This document shows positions 29,786-38,398 of a DNA stretch of 60,455 bases, one piece after another. Below the pieces are notes generated by a model. That model did no database searches. It saw nothing but the letters and a program-made list of their open reading frames with translations, and had not been told where the DNA came from. The stretch spans positions 1-60,455 of the forward strand of contig CAIQAD010000024.1 in NCBI GenBank assembly GCA_903869725.1, read 5' to 3'. Position 1 is the first letter of the stretch; every line of letters starts with the position of its first letter. The position numbers were made by a program, and so were the translations under genes. This DNA comes from an uncultured Alphaproteobacteria bacterium. Lineage in GTDB: Bacteria; Pseudomonadota; Alphaproteobacteria; Pelagibacterales; Pelagibacteraceae.

Positions 29786-30583
29786 TTAATTAAAATGATT
29801 TCCGATAGTTAACGTTTTTATATTTTTTGCAAGACCTGTTTTGTCGTCAGCAATTACCTTTACGCAAGCTATAGTTCCTTTGCCTAAAGCTGGGGGCAAA
29901 CGTTCTTGTTTGGGTTCTCTCAAAAATTTTTTAAGAGCAGAATCTTTATTCATTCCAATTACAGAATCATAATCGCCACACATACCAGCGTCTGTTTGAT
30001 AAGCAGTGCCGTTTGGAAGTATTCTTGCATCATGTGTTGGTACGTGAGTATGGGTTCCAACTACGAAAGTAACTTGTCCGTCTAAAAAATGACCCATAGC
30101 CATCTTTTCGCTTGTAATTTCAGCATGAATATCAACTATAATAAAATCAGCATCTTTTTTTAGTTTTAATGACTGTAGTTTTAAAGCTATACAATTAAAA
30201 ACATCTTCTGTTTTTTTCATATAAATATTGCCCATTAAGTTGATAACAGCTATTTTTTTTGCATTTTTAGACACAAATATTTGACAACCAGATCCTGGTG
30301 TTCCCTCTATAAAGTTTAAAGGACGAAGAAGTCTTTTTTCTTCTGATATAAAATCAGCTGTTTCTTTTTGATCCCAAATATGATTCCCAGATGTGATAAC
30401 ATTGACTCCGCTGGCAAATAATTCATCACATATTTTTTTTGTAATACCATATCCGCCAGCAGCATTTTCACCATTGGCAATTACAAAATCAATATTCTCA
30501 TTATTTATAATATTAGGAAGTTCTTTAAGAACTATATCTCGACCTGAACGACCAACAATGTCACCTAAAAATAAAAAATTCAT
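29786..30583 (-). CDS. ymdB: YmdB-family metallophosphoesterase
   Basis: A 265-residue metallophosphoesterase of the YmdB group, characterised members of which act as cyclic-nucleotide phosphodiesterases. Metal-binding motifs are FLGDIVGRSGRDIV at the N-terminus, NGENAAGGYGITKKICDEL near 38, TSGNHIWDQKE near 65, DIHAEITSEKMAMGHFLDG near 150 and VGTHTHVPTHDARILP near 177. It lies two bases after the cyclo-ligase gene and 15 before yebC. The physiological substrate here is unknown. Confidence 0.92.
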   Translation of the reverse strand: MNFLFLGDIVGRSGRDIVLKELPNIINNENIDFVIANGENAAGGYGITKKICDELFASGVNVITSGNHIWDQKETADFISEEKRLLRPLNFIEGTPGSGCQIFVSKNAKKIAVINLMGNIYMKKTEDVFNCIALKLQSLKLKKDADFIIVDIHAEITSEKMAMGHFLDGQVTFVVGTHTHVPTHDARILPNGTAYQTDAGMCGDYDSVIGMNKDSALKKFLREPKQERLPPALGKGTIACVKVIADDKTGLAKNIKTLTIGNHFN

Positions 30584-30584
30584 T

Positions 30585-31127
30585 TTAATTTAAAAAACCT
30601 TTTTCAGTAAAAATATTATCAAGTGGAAAATCTAAATTATGTGCGGTAAATTTATTTGTTTTTTGAAAATAAAAACCTATACCAATTGTTGTAAATTTTC
30701 TATTATTTTTAGATAAATTGCTAAAATATTTATCATAATATCCAGAACCATATCCCAATCGATATCTAAAATTATTAAAGGCAAGAAGAGGCGTTAATAT
30801 AATATTTGGAAATACGGTTTCTGATTTTTTAAAAGTTTGTGCTATTCCAAATTTATTAAGTTGAAGACAATCTTGTTTTCTCCAAATCTTAAATTCCATT
30901 TCATTTTTAGAATTAATAAATGGCAAAGCTAAAGTTTTATTTTTTTTGAATAAAATTTTATTTAATATACTTAGGTCAACTTCGTTGTTTATAGCCCAAT
31001 ACGTTCCTATAATATTTTTTTTTTCTCTATGAATTCTAAATAAAAGACTATTAAATTGTTGTTTTGTAAAAGAGAAATATTTTTTTTTTCTTAAGGAAAA
31101 AAAATAATTCCTTAGCTTAAATTTCAT
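30585..31127 (-). CDS. 5-formyltetrahydrofolate cyclo-ligase family protein
   Basis: A 180-residue protein that would convert 5-formyl-THF to 5,10-methenyl-THF with ATP. Recognisable parts are IIGTYWAINNEVDLS near residue 39, LALPFINSKNEMEF near 66, and the ATP-binding signature RLGYGSGYYDKYFSNL near 122 with a preceding LTPLLAFN. The N-terminus is divergent and rich in Phe and Lys. It lies five bases downstream of zapA, the widespread zapA-cyclo-ligase pairing, but without room for a 6S RNA between them. Confidence 0.9.
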   Translation of the reverse strand: MKFKLRNYFFSLRKKKYFSFTKQQFNSLLFRIHREKKNIIGTYWAINNEVDLSILNKILFKKNKTLALPFINSKNEMEFKIWRKQDCLQLNKFGIAQTFKKSETVFPNIILTPLLAFNNFRYRLGYGSGYYDKYFSNLSKNNRKFTTIGIGFYFQKTNKFTAHNLDFPLDNIFTEKGFLN

Positions 31128-31132
31128 TAAGT

Positions 31133-31561
31133 TTAATTAATATTTTCTAAAAACTTATTAATAGAGTTTGAAACTTTTTCCAAAGATTCAGAATAATTTT
31201 TCTCATTATCGAGTATCTTATCTTTTAAATCTGATAATTCTGAATGAAGATGTTGGATTTCTTTTTCTTTATCTTCTTTATATAAAATAGATAAATTTTT
31301 TATTTCTTTAAATCTGTTGATTAAATCCTTATTTTGATTTCTAAATTTTTCTATTGAAGTTTTAATTGTAAAGACCTCATCAATCAATTGTATAGCGTTA
31401 ATGATAAGCAACTTATTTTCTCCTATATTTCCTAAGTCTGTTTTTAACTTTTCATATCGATCATTTAGATGGTTGGCTAATTTTTCTAGTTCTTTTTCCT
31501 GACCATCTTCGCAAGAAAGAATATAATCATGGTTATTGAATTTAACTGTGACGTTTACCAT
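31133..31561 (-). CDS. zapA: Cell division protein ZapA
   Basis: A 142-residue FtsZ-ring stabiliser. The N-terminal globular part reads VTVKFNNHDYILSCEDGQEK followed by LEKLANHLNDRYEKL. A long coiled coil occupies about residues 55-140. The extended coiled coil makes it longer than E. coli ZapA (109 residues). It overlaps the end of the upstream coiled-coil gene by seven bases, which suggests the two proteins are made together. Confidence 0.9.
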   Translation of the reverse strand: MVNVTVKFNNHDYILSCEDGQEKELEKLANHLNDRYEKLKTDLGNIGENKLLIINAIQLIDEVFTIKTSIEKFRNQNKDLINRFKEIKNLSILYKEDKEKEIQHLHSELSDLKDKILDNEKNYSESLEKVSNSINKFLENIN

Positions 31562-32082
31562 TTTTCGAACTCTCCTAACATCGCATCAGTTTCTTGACTA
31601 AGTTCGTCTATTTTTTTAACAAATTCTTTTTTATTTTTTTTAAGTTCATCAAGTTCTTTTTTTGTTATTTGTAATTCAGATTCTTTTGAGGATACTTCTT
31701 TTAACAATTCTAAATTATTTTTTTCAAATTCTATTACTTTATACCGTGAATCTTGCAACTCTTGATCAATAACAGAAAGCTCATCTCTAATTTTTTGATT
31801 TTCTTTTTCTACTTGATCAATCTTATTTAAAAGTTCAGAACTGTTACTTTCTTTGCTATATAATTTTTGCTCAAATTCTTTTAACTCCTGTAAAATAAGG
31901 TTTTTTTCTATCTCTAATTTTTTTGACTTTTGCTCCAATTCATCTCTTTCCATTTCAAGTTTTGAACTAAGTGACTTTAGGTAATGATTTTCTTCTTTAG
32001 AATTTTTAACTAAATCTGCAATTGAATCTAACTTTGATAACGTATCAAATAACTGATTTTCTTTATTTTTTAATTCCATCAA
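31555..32082 (-). CDS. Coiled-coil protein linked to zapA
   Basis: A 175-residue protein that is almost entirely predicted coiled coil, with heptad-like Leu/Ile spacing, many Glu and Lys residues and no cysteine, membrane segment or signal peptide. It ends DAMLGEFEKW. No enzymatic motif is seen. Alphaproteobacteria commonly place a short coiled-coil gene (DUF4164-like) between tkt and zapA, and this gene has that position, divergent from tkt and overlapping zapA by seven bases. A role as a division-ring partner, perhaps ZapB-like, is inference from context. Confidence 0.7.
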   Translation of the reverse strand: MMELKNKENQLFDTLSKLDSIADLVKNSKEENHYLKSLSSKLEMERDELEQKSKKLEIEKNLILQELKEFEQKLYSKESNSSELLNKIDQVEKENQKIRDELSVIDQELQDSRYKVIEFEKNNLELLKEVSSKESELQITKKELDELKKNKKEFVKKIDELSQETDAMLGEFEKW

Positions 32083-32152
32083 AAAAAGTTTTTGTTTAAT
32101 TTATCACACAAACATATTAATAATTCGTACTATTCAAGTCTACCAAAGTTTC

Positions 32153-34138
32153 ATGACAAATATTAATTACTCAAATTTGGCTAATGCAGTAAGATTTTTA
32201 TCTATAGATGCTGTTCAAAAAGCAAATTCTGGACATCCCGGAATGCCTATGGGCATGGCTGATGTTGCGACGATTCTCTTTCATAAATTCTTAAAGTTTA
32301 ATCCAAAAAACCCTTCTTGGCCAAATCGCGATCGTTTTGTTTTATCAGCAGGACACGGTTCGATGCTTCTATATTCGTTGTTACATTTATCTGGGTATGA
32401 ACATTTTAAAATTAATGATTTAAAAAATTTTAGACAACTAGACTCCGTATGCGCAGGTCATCCAGAATTTGAGAATAATTCTGGTATAGAAACAACAACC
32501 GGTCCTCTTGGTCAAGGTATTGCAAATGCTGTTGGCTTTGCTTTAGCTGAAGAAATTACAAGAGCAAATTTTGGATCAGAAATTTGTAACCATAAAACTT
32601 ATGTGATTGCAGGAGATGGATGCTTAATGGAAGGAATTAGTCATGAAGCAATGAGTTTAGCTGGTCATTTAAAATTAAAAAATTTAGTTTTATTTTTTGA
32701 TAATAATTCTATTTCTATAGATGGACGCACAAGCTTAAGTATATCAGACGACTATAAAAAAAGATTTGCTTCTTATAATTGGGATTTAATTGAAATTGAT
32801 GGTCATAATTACAATCAAATCACAAATGCTATAACTAAAGTTCAAAATGCAAAAAAACCTACAGTAATATCTTGTAAAACAATAATTGGATTTGGTTCGC
32901 CTAATAAAAATAATACAGCTTCAGTGCATGGTAGTCCTTTAGGCAAGGAAGAAATTCAATTGGTTAGAAAAAAACTTAAATGGCCTTATCCAGAATTTGT
33001 AATACCTATAGAAATTTTAAGTGAATGGAGATCGTTAATTAAAAAAGGTCAAAAAATTGAAGAAATATGGAATAAAAGATTCCAAAAACTTAAAAAAGAT
33101 AAAAAAGAAGAATTTATAAGAATAAATAAAGGAAAATTACCAAAAAATTTTAATACTAAAATAAAAGAAATTAAAGAAAAATTACTAAACAATTCAAAAT
33201 CAATAGCAACAAGGAAGGCTTCAGAACTTTGTTTAGAAGGTTTGACAAATTTTATTCCAGAATTAATTGGTGGTTCGGCAGATTTAACTGGTTCTAACAA
33301 TACAAAAGCATCTTTTCAAAAAATAATATCATCAGATAATTTTAAAGGCAGTTATATTCATTATGGAATTAGAGAGCATGCAATGTGTGGTATCATGAAT
33401 GGTTTATCTTTATATAAAAATTTTATTCCGTATGGAGGTACTTTTTTAGTATTTTCAGATTATTGCAAACCATCAATTCGTTTAGCTGCTTTAATGAAAC
33501 TTAAAGTTATTTATATTTTAACTCACGATTCCATTGGTCTCGGGGAAGACGGTCCAACACATCAACCAATTGAACATTTGCTTAGTTTAAGATCTATTCC
33601 TAATTTGAATGTTTTTAGACCAGCGGACTCAATTGAAACTTTAGAATCTTGGGAATTAGCCTTAAAAAATCATTCAACACCAAGTGTAATTGCTTTAACA
33701 AGACAAGACTTGCCTTTAATTAGAAAAAATAAATCTAAAAATAATCTTACTAGTCTTGGAGGTTATGTTTTAAGTAAATCATATTCGACAAAATGCAATA
33801 TAACAATAATCGCTACTGGCTCAGAAGTAGAGATTGCATTAAATGTACAACAAAAACTTCAAGAAAAAAAAATTGATGCTAAAATAGTATCAATGCCTTG
33901 CTTGGAATTATTCGAAAAGCAGAAAAAAAAATATCAAGATGAGGTATTAGGAAAAAATAATTTTATATTTACTATCGAAGCAGGAGTTACCAGTGGTTGG
34001 GAGAAATTTACACGTAATAAAGGGTTGTCATTCGGAATTAATAGTTTTGGCAAAAGTGCTCCTTACAAAGAAATCTTTAAATATTTTAGATTAACCTCTG
34101 AAAAAATTTCATCAGAGATTATAAAAATTATTTCATAA
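32153..34138 (+). CDS. tkt: Transketolase
   Basis: Transketolase moves two-carbon units between sugar phosphates in the non-oxidative pentose phosphate pathway. The 661-residue protein has SGHPGMPMGMADVATILFHK near residue 27, SAGHGSMLLYSLLHL near 66, the ThDP motif GDGCLMEGISHEAMSLAGHL near 155, DFSD-like GTFLVFSDYCKPSIRLAALM and THDSIGLGEDGPTHQPIEHL near 460. Full length. It starts the tkt-pgk-fba run and is divergent from the coiled-coil gene across 70 bases, which must carry its promoter. Confidence 0.98.
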   Translation: MTNINYSNLANAVRFLSIDAVQKANSGHPGMPMGMADVATILFHKFLKFNPKNPSWPNRDRFVLSAGHGSMLLYSLLHLSGYEHFKINDLKNFRQLDSVCAGHPEFENNSGIETTTGPLGQGIANAVGFALAEEITRANFGSEICNHKTYVIAGDGCLMEGISHEAMSLAGHLKLKNLVLFFDNNSISIDGRTSLSISDDYKKRFASYNWDLIEIDGHNYNQITNAITKVQNAKKPTVISCKTIIGFGSPNKNNTASVHGSPLGKEEIQLVRKKLKWPYPEFVIPIEILSEWRSLIKKGQKIEEIWNKRFQKLKKDKKEEFIRINKGKLPKNFNTKIKEIKEKLLNNSKSIATRKASELCLEGLTNFIPELIGGSADLTGSNNTKASFQKIISSDNFKGSYIHYGIREHAMCGIMNGLSLYKNFIPYGGTFLVFSDYCKPSIRLAALMKLKVIYILTHDSIGLGEDGPTHQPIEHLLSLRSIPNLNVFRPADSIETLESWELALKNHSTPSVIALTRQDLPLIRKNKSKNNLTSLGGYVLSKSYSTKCNITIIATGSEVEIALNVQQKLQEKKIDAKIVSMPCLELFEKQKKKYQDEVLGKNNFIFTIEAGVTSGWEKFTRNKGLSFGINSFGKSAPYKEIFKYFRLTSEKISSEIIKIIS

Positions 34139-34157
34139 AATAAAATAATTTTAATTG

Positions 34158-35345
34158 ATGAAAAATCTTAGAACTCTTCCTGAAAATATTAAAATCCAAA
34201 ACAAAATAGTATTTTTAAGGGTTGATTTTAACGTTCCTATTAGAAATGGAAAGATAAGTGATAATACAAAAATATTGAAAATGAAAGGAATTGTTAAGGA
34301 ATTTTTATCTCGAAAAGCCAAAATAATTCTATGTTCGCATTTAGGACGGCCGCAAAAAAAAGGCAAGAAAGGTTTGTCAATGATTAGTCTTAAGAAAGAA
34401 ATTGAAAAAATATTTAAACAAAAAATAGATTTTTTAGATGATCTGCTTAAGAAAAATACTAAAAAAAAAATTACATTATCTAAAAAAAAATTATTTTTAT
34501 TAGAAAATATTAGATTTTATAAAGAAGAAGAACAAAATAATGCAAGATTTGCAAAAAAATTAGCAAACTTAGCAGATCTATATGTTAATGAAGCCTTTTC
34601 ATGTTCTCATCGTTCGCACGCATCTATTACAGCAATAACAAAATTTATCGATTCTTATGCGGGCAAAACTATTATTGAAGAATTAAGTTCTTTAAAAAAA
34701 ATATTTTATAAATCTAATAAACCTATAACATGTATTATCGGTGGATCAAAAATATCTACAAAAATTGATTTAATATCAAATTTAATTAAGCAAGTTGATA
34801 CAGTGATTATTGGGGGGGCAATGGCAAATAATTTTTTAAAATATAACAATTATGAAATTGGAAAATCTTTAATAGAACCTGATAAAGAAAATACAATTAA
34901 AAATATTATTTCTGAAACAAAAAAGTATAAATGTAATTTATATATTCCTGAAGATGTTGTTGTTGCAAAAAATGAGAGCGGCAAAGCCATAAATAAAAGT
35001 TTATTTGAAATTCAAAACGATGATATTATTTTTGATATTGGAAAAGAAACAATCGTTTCTATAAGAAAAATTATAGATACATCTAAAACTATACTTTGGA
35101 ATGGTCCTGTAGGATTTTTTGAAAAAAATTCTTTTGCTAATGGTAGCAATAAGATTGCCCATTTTATTAAAAATAGAACTAAGAAAAAATTACTAGTATC
35201 TATTGCTGGTGGCGGAGATACTGCAGCAGCAATCAGAAAAGCTGGAGCAATGAATGGCTTCTCATATATCTCAACTGCAGGTGGTGCTTTTTTAGAATGG
35301 CTTGAGGGAAAAACACTTCCTGGACTTAAAGTTCTTGAAAAATAA
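34158..35345 (+). CDS. pgk: Phosphoglycerate kinase
   Basis: PGK exchanges phosphate between 1,3-bisphosphoglycerate and ADP. The 395-residue enzyme shows KIVFLRVDFNVPIRNGKISD near residue 17, CSHLGRPQKKGKKG near 57, ITCIIGGSKISTKIDL near 190, the nucleotide loop LWNGPVGFFEKNSF near 312 and SIAGGGDTAAAIRKAGA near 345. I prefer the ATG at 34158; a TTG directly before it is in the same frame. It follows tkt directly, with no gapA in the 19-base space. Its last codons are duplicated as a 21-base tandem repeat. Confidence 0.97.
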   Translation: MKNLRTLPENIKIQNKIVFLRVDFNVPIRNGKISDNTKILKMKGIVKEFLSRKAKIILCSHLGRPQKKGKKGLSMISLKKEIEKIFKQKIDFLDDLLKKNTKKKITLSKKKLFLLENIRFYKEEEQNNARFAKKLANLADLYVNEAFSCSHRSHASITAITKFIDSYAGKTIIEELSSLKKIFYKSNKPITCIIGGSKISTKIDLISNLIKQVDTVIIGGAMANNFLKYNNYEIGKSLIEPDKENTIKNIISETKKYKCNLYIPEDVVVAKNESGKAINKSLFEIQNDDIIFDIGKETIVSIRKIIDTSKTILWNGPVGFFEKNSFANGSNKIAHFIKNRTKKKLLVSIAGGGDTAAAIRKAGAMNGFSYISTAGGAFLEWLEGKTLPGLKVLEK

Positions 35346-35370
35346 TTTTAAGTTCTTGAAAAATAATTTT
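35329..35370. repeat. Perfect 21-base tandem duplication at the pgk 3' end
   Basis: The segment from 35329 to 35349 (AAGTTCTTGAAA then AATAATTTT) is repeated exactly at 35350-35370. The first copy contains the pgk stop codon and its last codons. The second lies in the pgk-fba space. It looks like a recent slippage duplication. Confidence 0.9.
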
Positions 35371-35394
35371 TAACTTAATAAATATATCTAAATT

Positions 35395-36411
35395 ATGGAA
35401 AATATTCACACAATTGCACTAGCAATGGTCAAAAAAGGTAAGGGAATTTTAGCTGCTGATGAAAGTAATGGCACAATGGCTAAAAGATTGGAGTCTGTAA
35501 AAATTCCTTCAACTGAAGCTAATAGACTAAGTTTTAGAGAAACGCTTTTTACATCACCAAAAATAAAAAATTTTATAAGTGGAGTTATATTGTACGACGA
35601 AACTATAAAACAAACAGCATCTAACGGACAAAATATCGCAGAACTATTGAATGAATACGGAGTAATACCTGGAATTAAAGTAGATAAAGGTTTGGTACCG
35701 TTAGCATTGTGTAAAGAAGAAAAGGTAACCGAAGGTTTAGATGGTTTAAATCAAAGATTATTAGAATACTACAAATTGGGAGCTCGTTTTACTAAATGGA
35801 GAGCTATTTATAATATTTCTAACATACATCCCTCTAAAACAGCAATTTTAAGCAATGCTCATGCATTAGCTAGATACGCAGCAATTGTTCAAGATTCAAA
35901 AATGGTTCCAATAGTTGAGCCAGAAGTTTTAATGGACGGTTCTCATGATATAAAAAAATGTTACGACGTAACAGCATCAGTCTTAAATGAATGCTTCAAT
36001 CAACTAATAATTCATAAAGTTGATTTAAAAGGAATTGTTTTAAAACCAAATATGATTTTGAATGGATTACAATCAGGAAAAAAAAATGAAGCTAAAGAAG
36101 TTGCAGAAAAAACTTTAGACTGTATTAAAAAAAATGTCCCTCATGATGTGCCCGGAATTGCTTTTCTATCTGGAGGTCAAACGGAAGTGGAAGCAACGGA
36201 AAATCTAAATTCAATAAATAAAATAAATGATACAAAATTTATGTTTACCTTTTCATATGGAAGAGCTCTTCAAAAAAGCGCCTTGAATACATGGGCAAAA
36301 AATATTAATGATAAAAAATCAGTACAAAATGTTTTTGATGCAAGATCAGAAATGAATAGTCTTGCAACTTTTGGAAAATGGAATTTACAATTAGAAAAAA
36401 AAGCTGCCTAA
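35395..36411 (+). CDS. fba: Fructose-bisphosphate aldolase, class I
   Basis: This Schiff-base (metal-independent) aldolase splits or forms fructose 1,6-bisphosphate. The 338-residue protein starts with the typical KGKGILAADESNGTMAKRLE (residues 14-33). It has GARFTKWRAIY near residue 138 (catalytic Lys), IVEPEVLMDGSHDIKKCYDV near 174, the Schiff-base lysine in KGIVLKPNMILNG near 217, and FLSGGQTEVEATENLN near 261. It is the animal/plant-type class I enzyme, not the zinc class II form. It follows pgk by 49 bases. Confidence 0.97.
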   Translation: MENIHTIALAMVKKGKGILAADESNGTMAKRLESVKIPSTEANRLSFRETLFTSPKIKNFISGVILYDETIKQTASNGQNIAELLNEYGVIPGIKVDKGLVPLALCKEEKVTEGLDGLNQRLLEYYKLGARFTKWRAIYNISNIHPSKTAILSNAHALARYAAIVQDSKMVPIVEPEVLMDGSHDIKKCYDVTASVLNECFNQLIIHKVDLKGIVLKPNMILNGLQSGKKNEAKEVAEKTLDCIKKNVPHDVPGIAFLSGGQTEVEATENLNSINKINDTKFMFTFSYGRALQKSALNTWAKNINDKKSVQNVFDARSEMNSLATFGKWNLQLEKKAA

Positions 36412-37030
36412 TTTAAAACATCGATTTATTTATTTAATTTCACCCACTTTAATTAATGATGAAAAAAAATTTTTAATTGATCTAAATAAAATATTAAATA
36501 GTAAAATTATAAATTTTTTTCAATTACGAATTAAGAATCAAAAAAAGATAAAAATAATATCTTTTAGTAAAAAAATATTAAAAATAACGAAAAAACATAA
36601 AGTAAAACTAATTATTAATGATGATCCTTTAATTGCAAAAATTATAAATGCTAATGGATGTCATATTGGTCAAAATGATTATTCAATTAAATATGCCAAA
36701 TCTGTATTAAATAATAATTCCATAATCGGCGTAACTTGTCATAACTCTAAAAAACTTGCTTTAAATTCTGTTAAAAATGGAGCTAACTATGTGGCATTTG
36801 GAGCTTTTTATTCAACTAAAACTAAAAAAACTAAATTTAAAGCAAAGCTAAATATTTTAAAATGGGCAAAAAATAAAATAGAAGTACCCATTGTAGCTAT
36901 AGGAGGCATCAATCAAAATAATTTTCAAACAATACTAAACGCAGGAGCAGATTATATAGCGTGTTCAGCAAGTATTTGGAGTAGTCCTTATGGAGATCCA
37001 TTAACTGCTGTAAACTTGTTCAAAAAATAG
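36404..37030 (+). CDS. thiE: Thiamine phosphate synthase-like protein (ThiE), unusual start
   Basis: The open frame runs from a stop at 36392-36394 to TAA at 37028-37030 and translates to a ThiE/TenI barrel of about 208 residues. It reads FIYLISPTLINDEKKF at the start, then FFQLRIKN, LIINDDPLIAKIINANGCHI, GQNDYSIKYA, IIGVTCHNSKKLALNSVKNG, YVAFGAFYSTKTKKTKF and VAIGGINQNNFQTILNAGAD. These match ThiE, which joins HMP-PP and THZ-P. There is no ATG, GTG or TTG before the core; CTG at 36404, overlapping the fba stop, or an ATT at 36428 or 36437 are candidates. The first GTG, at 36791, would remove over half of the barrel. Confidence 0.82.
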   Translation: MPNLKHRFIYLISPTLINDEKKFLIDLNKILNSKIINFFQLRIKNQKKIKIISFSKKILKITKKHKVKLIINDDPLIAKIINANGCHIGQNDYSIKYAKSVLNNNSIIGVTCHNSKKLALNSVKNGANYVAFGAFYSTKTKKTKFKAKLNILKWAKNKIEVPIVAIGGINQNNFQTILNAGADYIACSASIWSSPYGDPLTAVNLFKK

Positions 37031-37050
37031 ATATACGTTCTTCAAATTAT

Positions 37051-37614
37051 ATGAAAATTTTAGGAGTAGACATTAAGCCTGGCAATATCATTGAACATAA
37101 AAATGATTTGTGGAAATGTCTTAAAAGCCAAGCAGTTAAACCTGGCAAAGGCGGGGCTTATAATCAAGTTGAATTAAAAAGTATAACAAAAGGAACAAAA
37201 TTAAATGAAAGATTTAGATCAAGCGAAACAGTAGAAAAAGCAACTTTAGAAGAAAAAAAATTTCAGTTTTTATACTCAGCTAATGATGAATTTTTTTTTA
37301 TGGATAATGAAAATTTTGAGCAAATCTCTGTGAATAAAATATTAGTTGAAGAAAATGAAAAATTTCTAAAAGAAAATTTAGAAGTGACAATTGAATTATA
37401 TCAAGAAAAGCCTCTTAATATAATTTTGCCAAAATCTGTGGAGTATGAAGTTTTAGATACAGAATCTGTAGTAAAAGGACAGACGGCTTCGAGTTCTTAT
37501 AAACCGGCAACCATACAAAATGATCTAAAAATTATGGTCCCTCCATTTATTAATCAAGGTGATAAAATAATAGTAGACACAGAAACAAAACAATATTTAA
37601 AAAAAGTAAGTTAA
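37051..37614 (+). CDS. efp: Elongation factor P
   Basis: EF-P rescues ribosomes stalled at polyproline. The 187-residue three-domain protein starts MKILGVDIKPGNIIEHKNDL. Its modified-lysine loop is VKPGKGGAY, with Lys33 at the tip, and KLNERFRSSETVEKA follows. The C-terminal domain has GDKIIVDTETKQYLKKVS. It follows thiE by 20 bases, and its stop overlaps the suhB-like start by one base (TAATG), so the pair is translationally coupled as in other alphaproteobacteria. Confidence 0.97.
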   Translation: MKILGVDIKPGNIIEHKNDLWKCLKSQAVKPGKGGAYNQVELKSITKGTKLNERFRSSETVEKATLEEKKFQFLYSANDEFFFMDNENFEQISVNKILVEENEKFLKENLEVTIELYQEKPLNIILPKSVEYEVLDTESVVKGQTASSSYKPATIQNDLKIMVPPFINQGDKIIVDTETKQYLKKVS

Positions 37615-38396
37615 TGCCGCTACTTTCTGCTAACTTAAATGTTATGGAAAAAGCATGCAAAAAAGCTTCCAAAGCTTTGATTCGTGATTTCGGGGAAATA
37701 GAAAAATTGCAAGTTTCCAAGAAAGGTCCTGGAGATTTCGTAACTAATTCAGATAAACGTGCGGAAAAAATTATAATTAATGAACTATTATTAGCTCGAC
37801 CTGAATACTCTATATTAGCAGAAGAAGGTGGTGATGTTAGTAATAGTAAAGAATTTAAATGGATTATTGATCCAATAGACGGAACAACAAATTTTTTACA
37901 CGGAATTCCTTATTTTGCAATTTCTATCGGACTTGAAAAAAATAATGAAATTATTTGTGGAATGATTTTTAATCCAATAACAAATGAAATGTTTTATGCA
38001 GAAAAAGGTAAGGGCGCTTATTTAAACAATTCACGAATTAGAGTGTCTTCAAGAAAAAAAATTGAGGATTGCGTTATATTTACAGGAGGTCCTTTGCTCT
38101 CTTATGACAATAAAGAAGATATTTTTCGTGAATATGAAAAAATAACTAGGAATGTAGCTGCAACAAGAAGATTAGGTAGCGCCTCTCTTGATATGGCTTT
38201 TGTTGCAAGTGGTAGATGTGATGCAATGTATGAAAGAAATCTTAAATATTGGGATGTTGCAGCTGGAATTATCATAGTTACAGAAGCTGGAGGCACAGTT
38301 ACAGATTTTAAAGGTAATCAAGATTTTATCAAAAACAAAAACATACTGGCAACAAATTCAAAAATAGACAAAGATTTGATCTATCTATTATCTTAG
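37614..38396 (+). CDS. suhB: Inositol monophosphatase family protein (SuhB-like)
   Basis: A Mg-dependent, lithium-sensitive-type phosphatase of 260 residues. Metal-binding motifs are the Glu of AEEGGDVSNSKEFKWI, then WIIDPIDGTTNFLHGIPYFA near residue 82 and the C-terminal KYWDVAAGIIIVTEAGGTV near 205. SuhB-type enzymes hydrolyse myo-inositol 1-phosphate and in E. coli also act in rRNA transcription. The efp-suhB pairing is conserved in alphaproteobacteria, but the exact substrate is not shown. Confidence 0.94.
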   Translation: MPLLSANLNVMEKACKKASKALIRDFGEIEKLQVSKKGPGDFVTNSDKRAEKIIINELLLARPEYSILAEEGGDVSNSKEFKWIIDPIDGTTNFLHGIPYFAISIGLEKNNEIICGMIFNPITNEMFYAEKGKGAYLNNSRIRVSSRKKIEDCVIFTGGPLLSYDNKEDIFREYEKITRNVAATRRLGSASLDMAFVASGRCDAMYERNLKYWDVAAGIIIVTEAGGTVTDFKGNQDFIKNKNILATNSKIDKDLIYLLS

Positions 38397-38398
38397 GA

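Noticed and set aside
36412-36480. TPP riboswitch before thiE, or similarly before thiD
   Set aside because: The spaces are too short or already coding, and no TPP-element core sequence is visible.
36791-37030. A separate 79-codon gene starting at GTG 36791
   Set aside because: It is only the 3' part of the thiE-like barrel; the same frame encodes the rest of the family motifs upstream.
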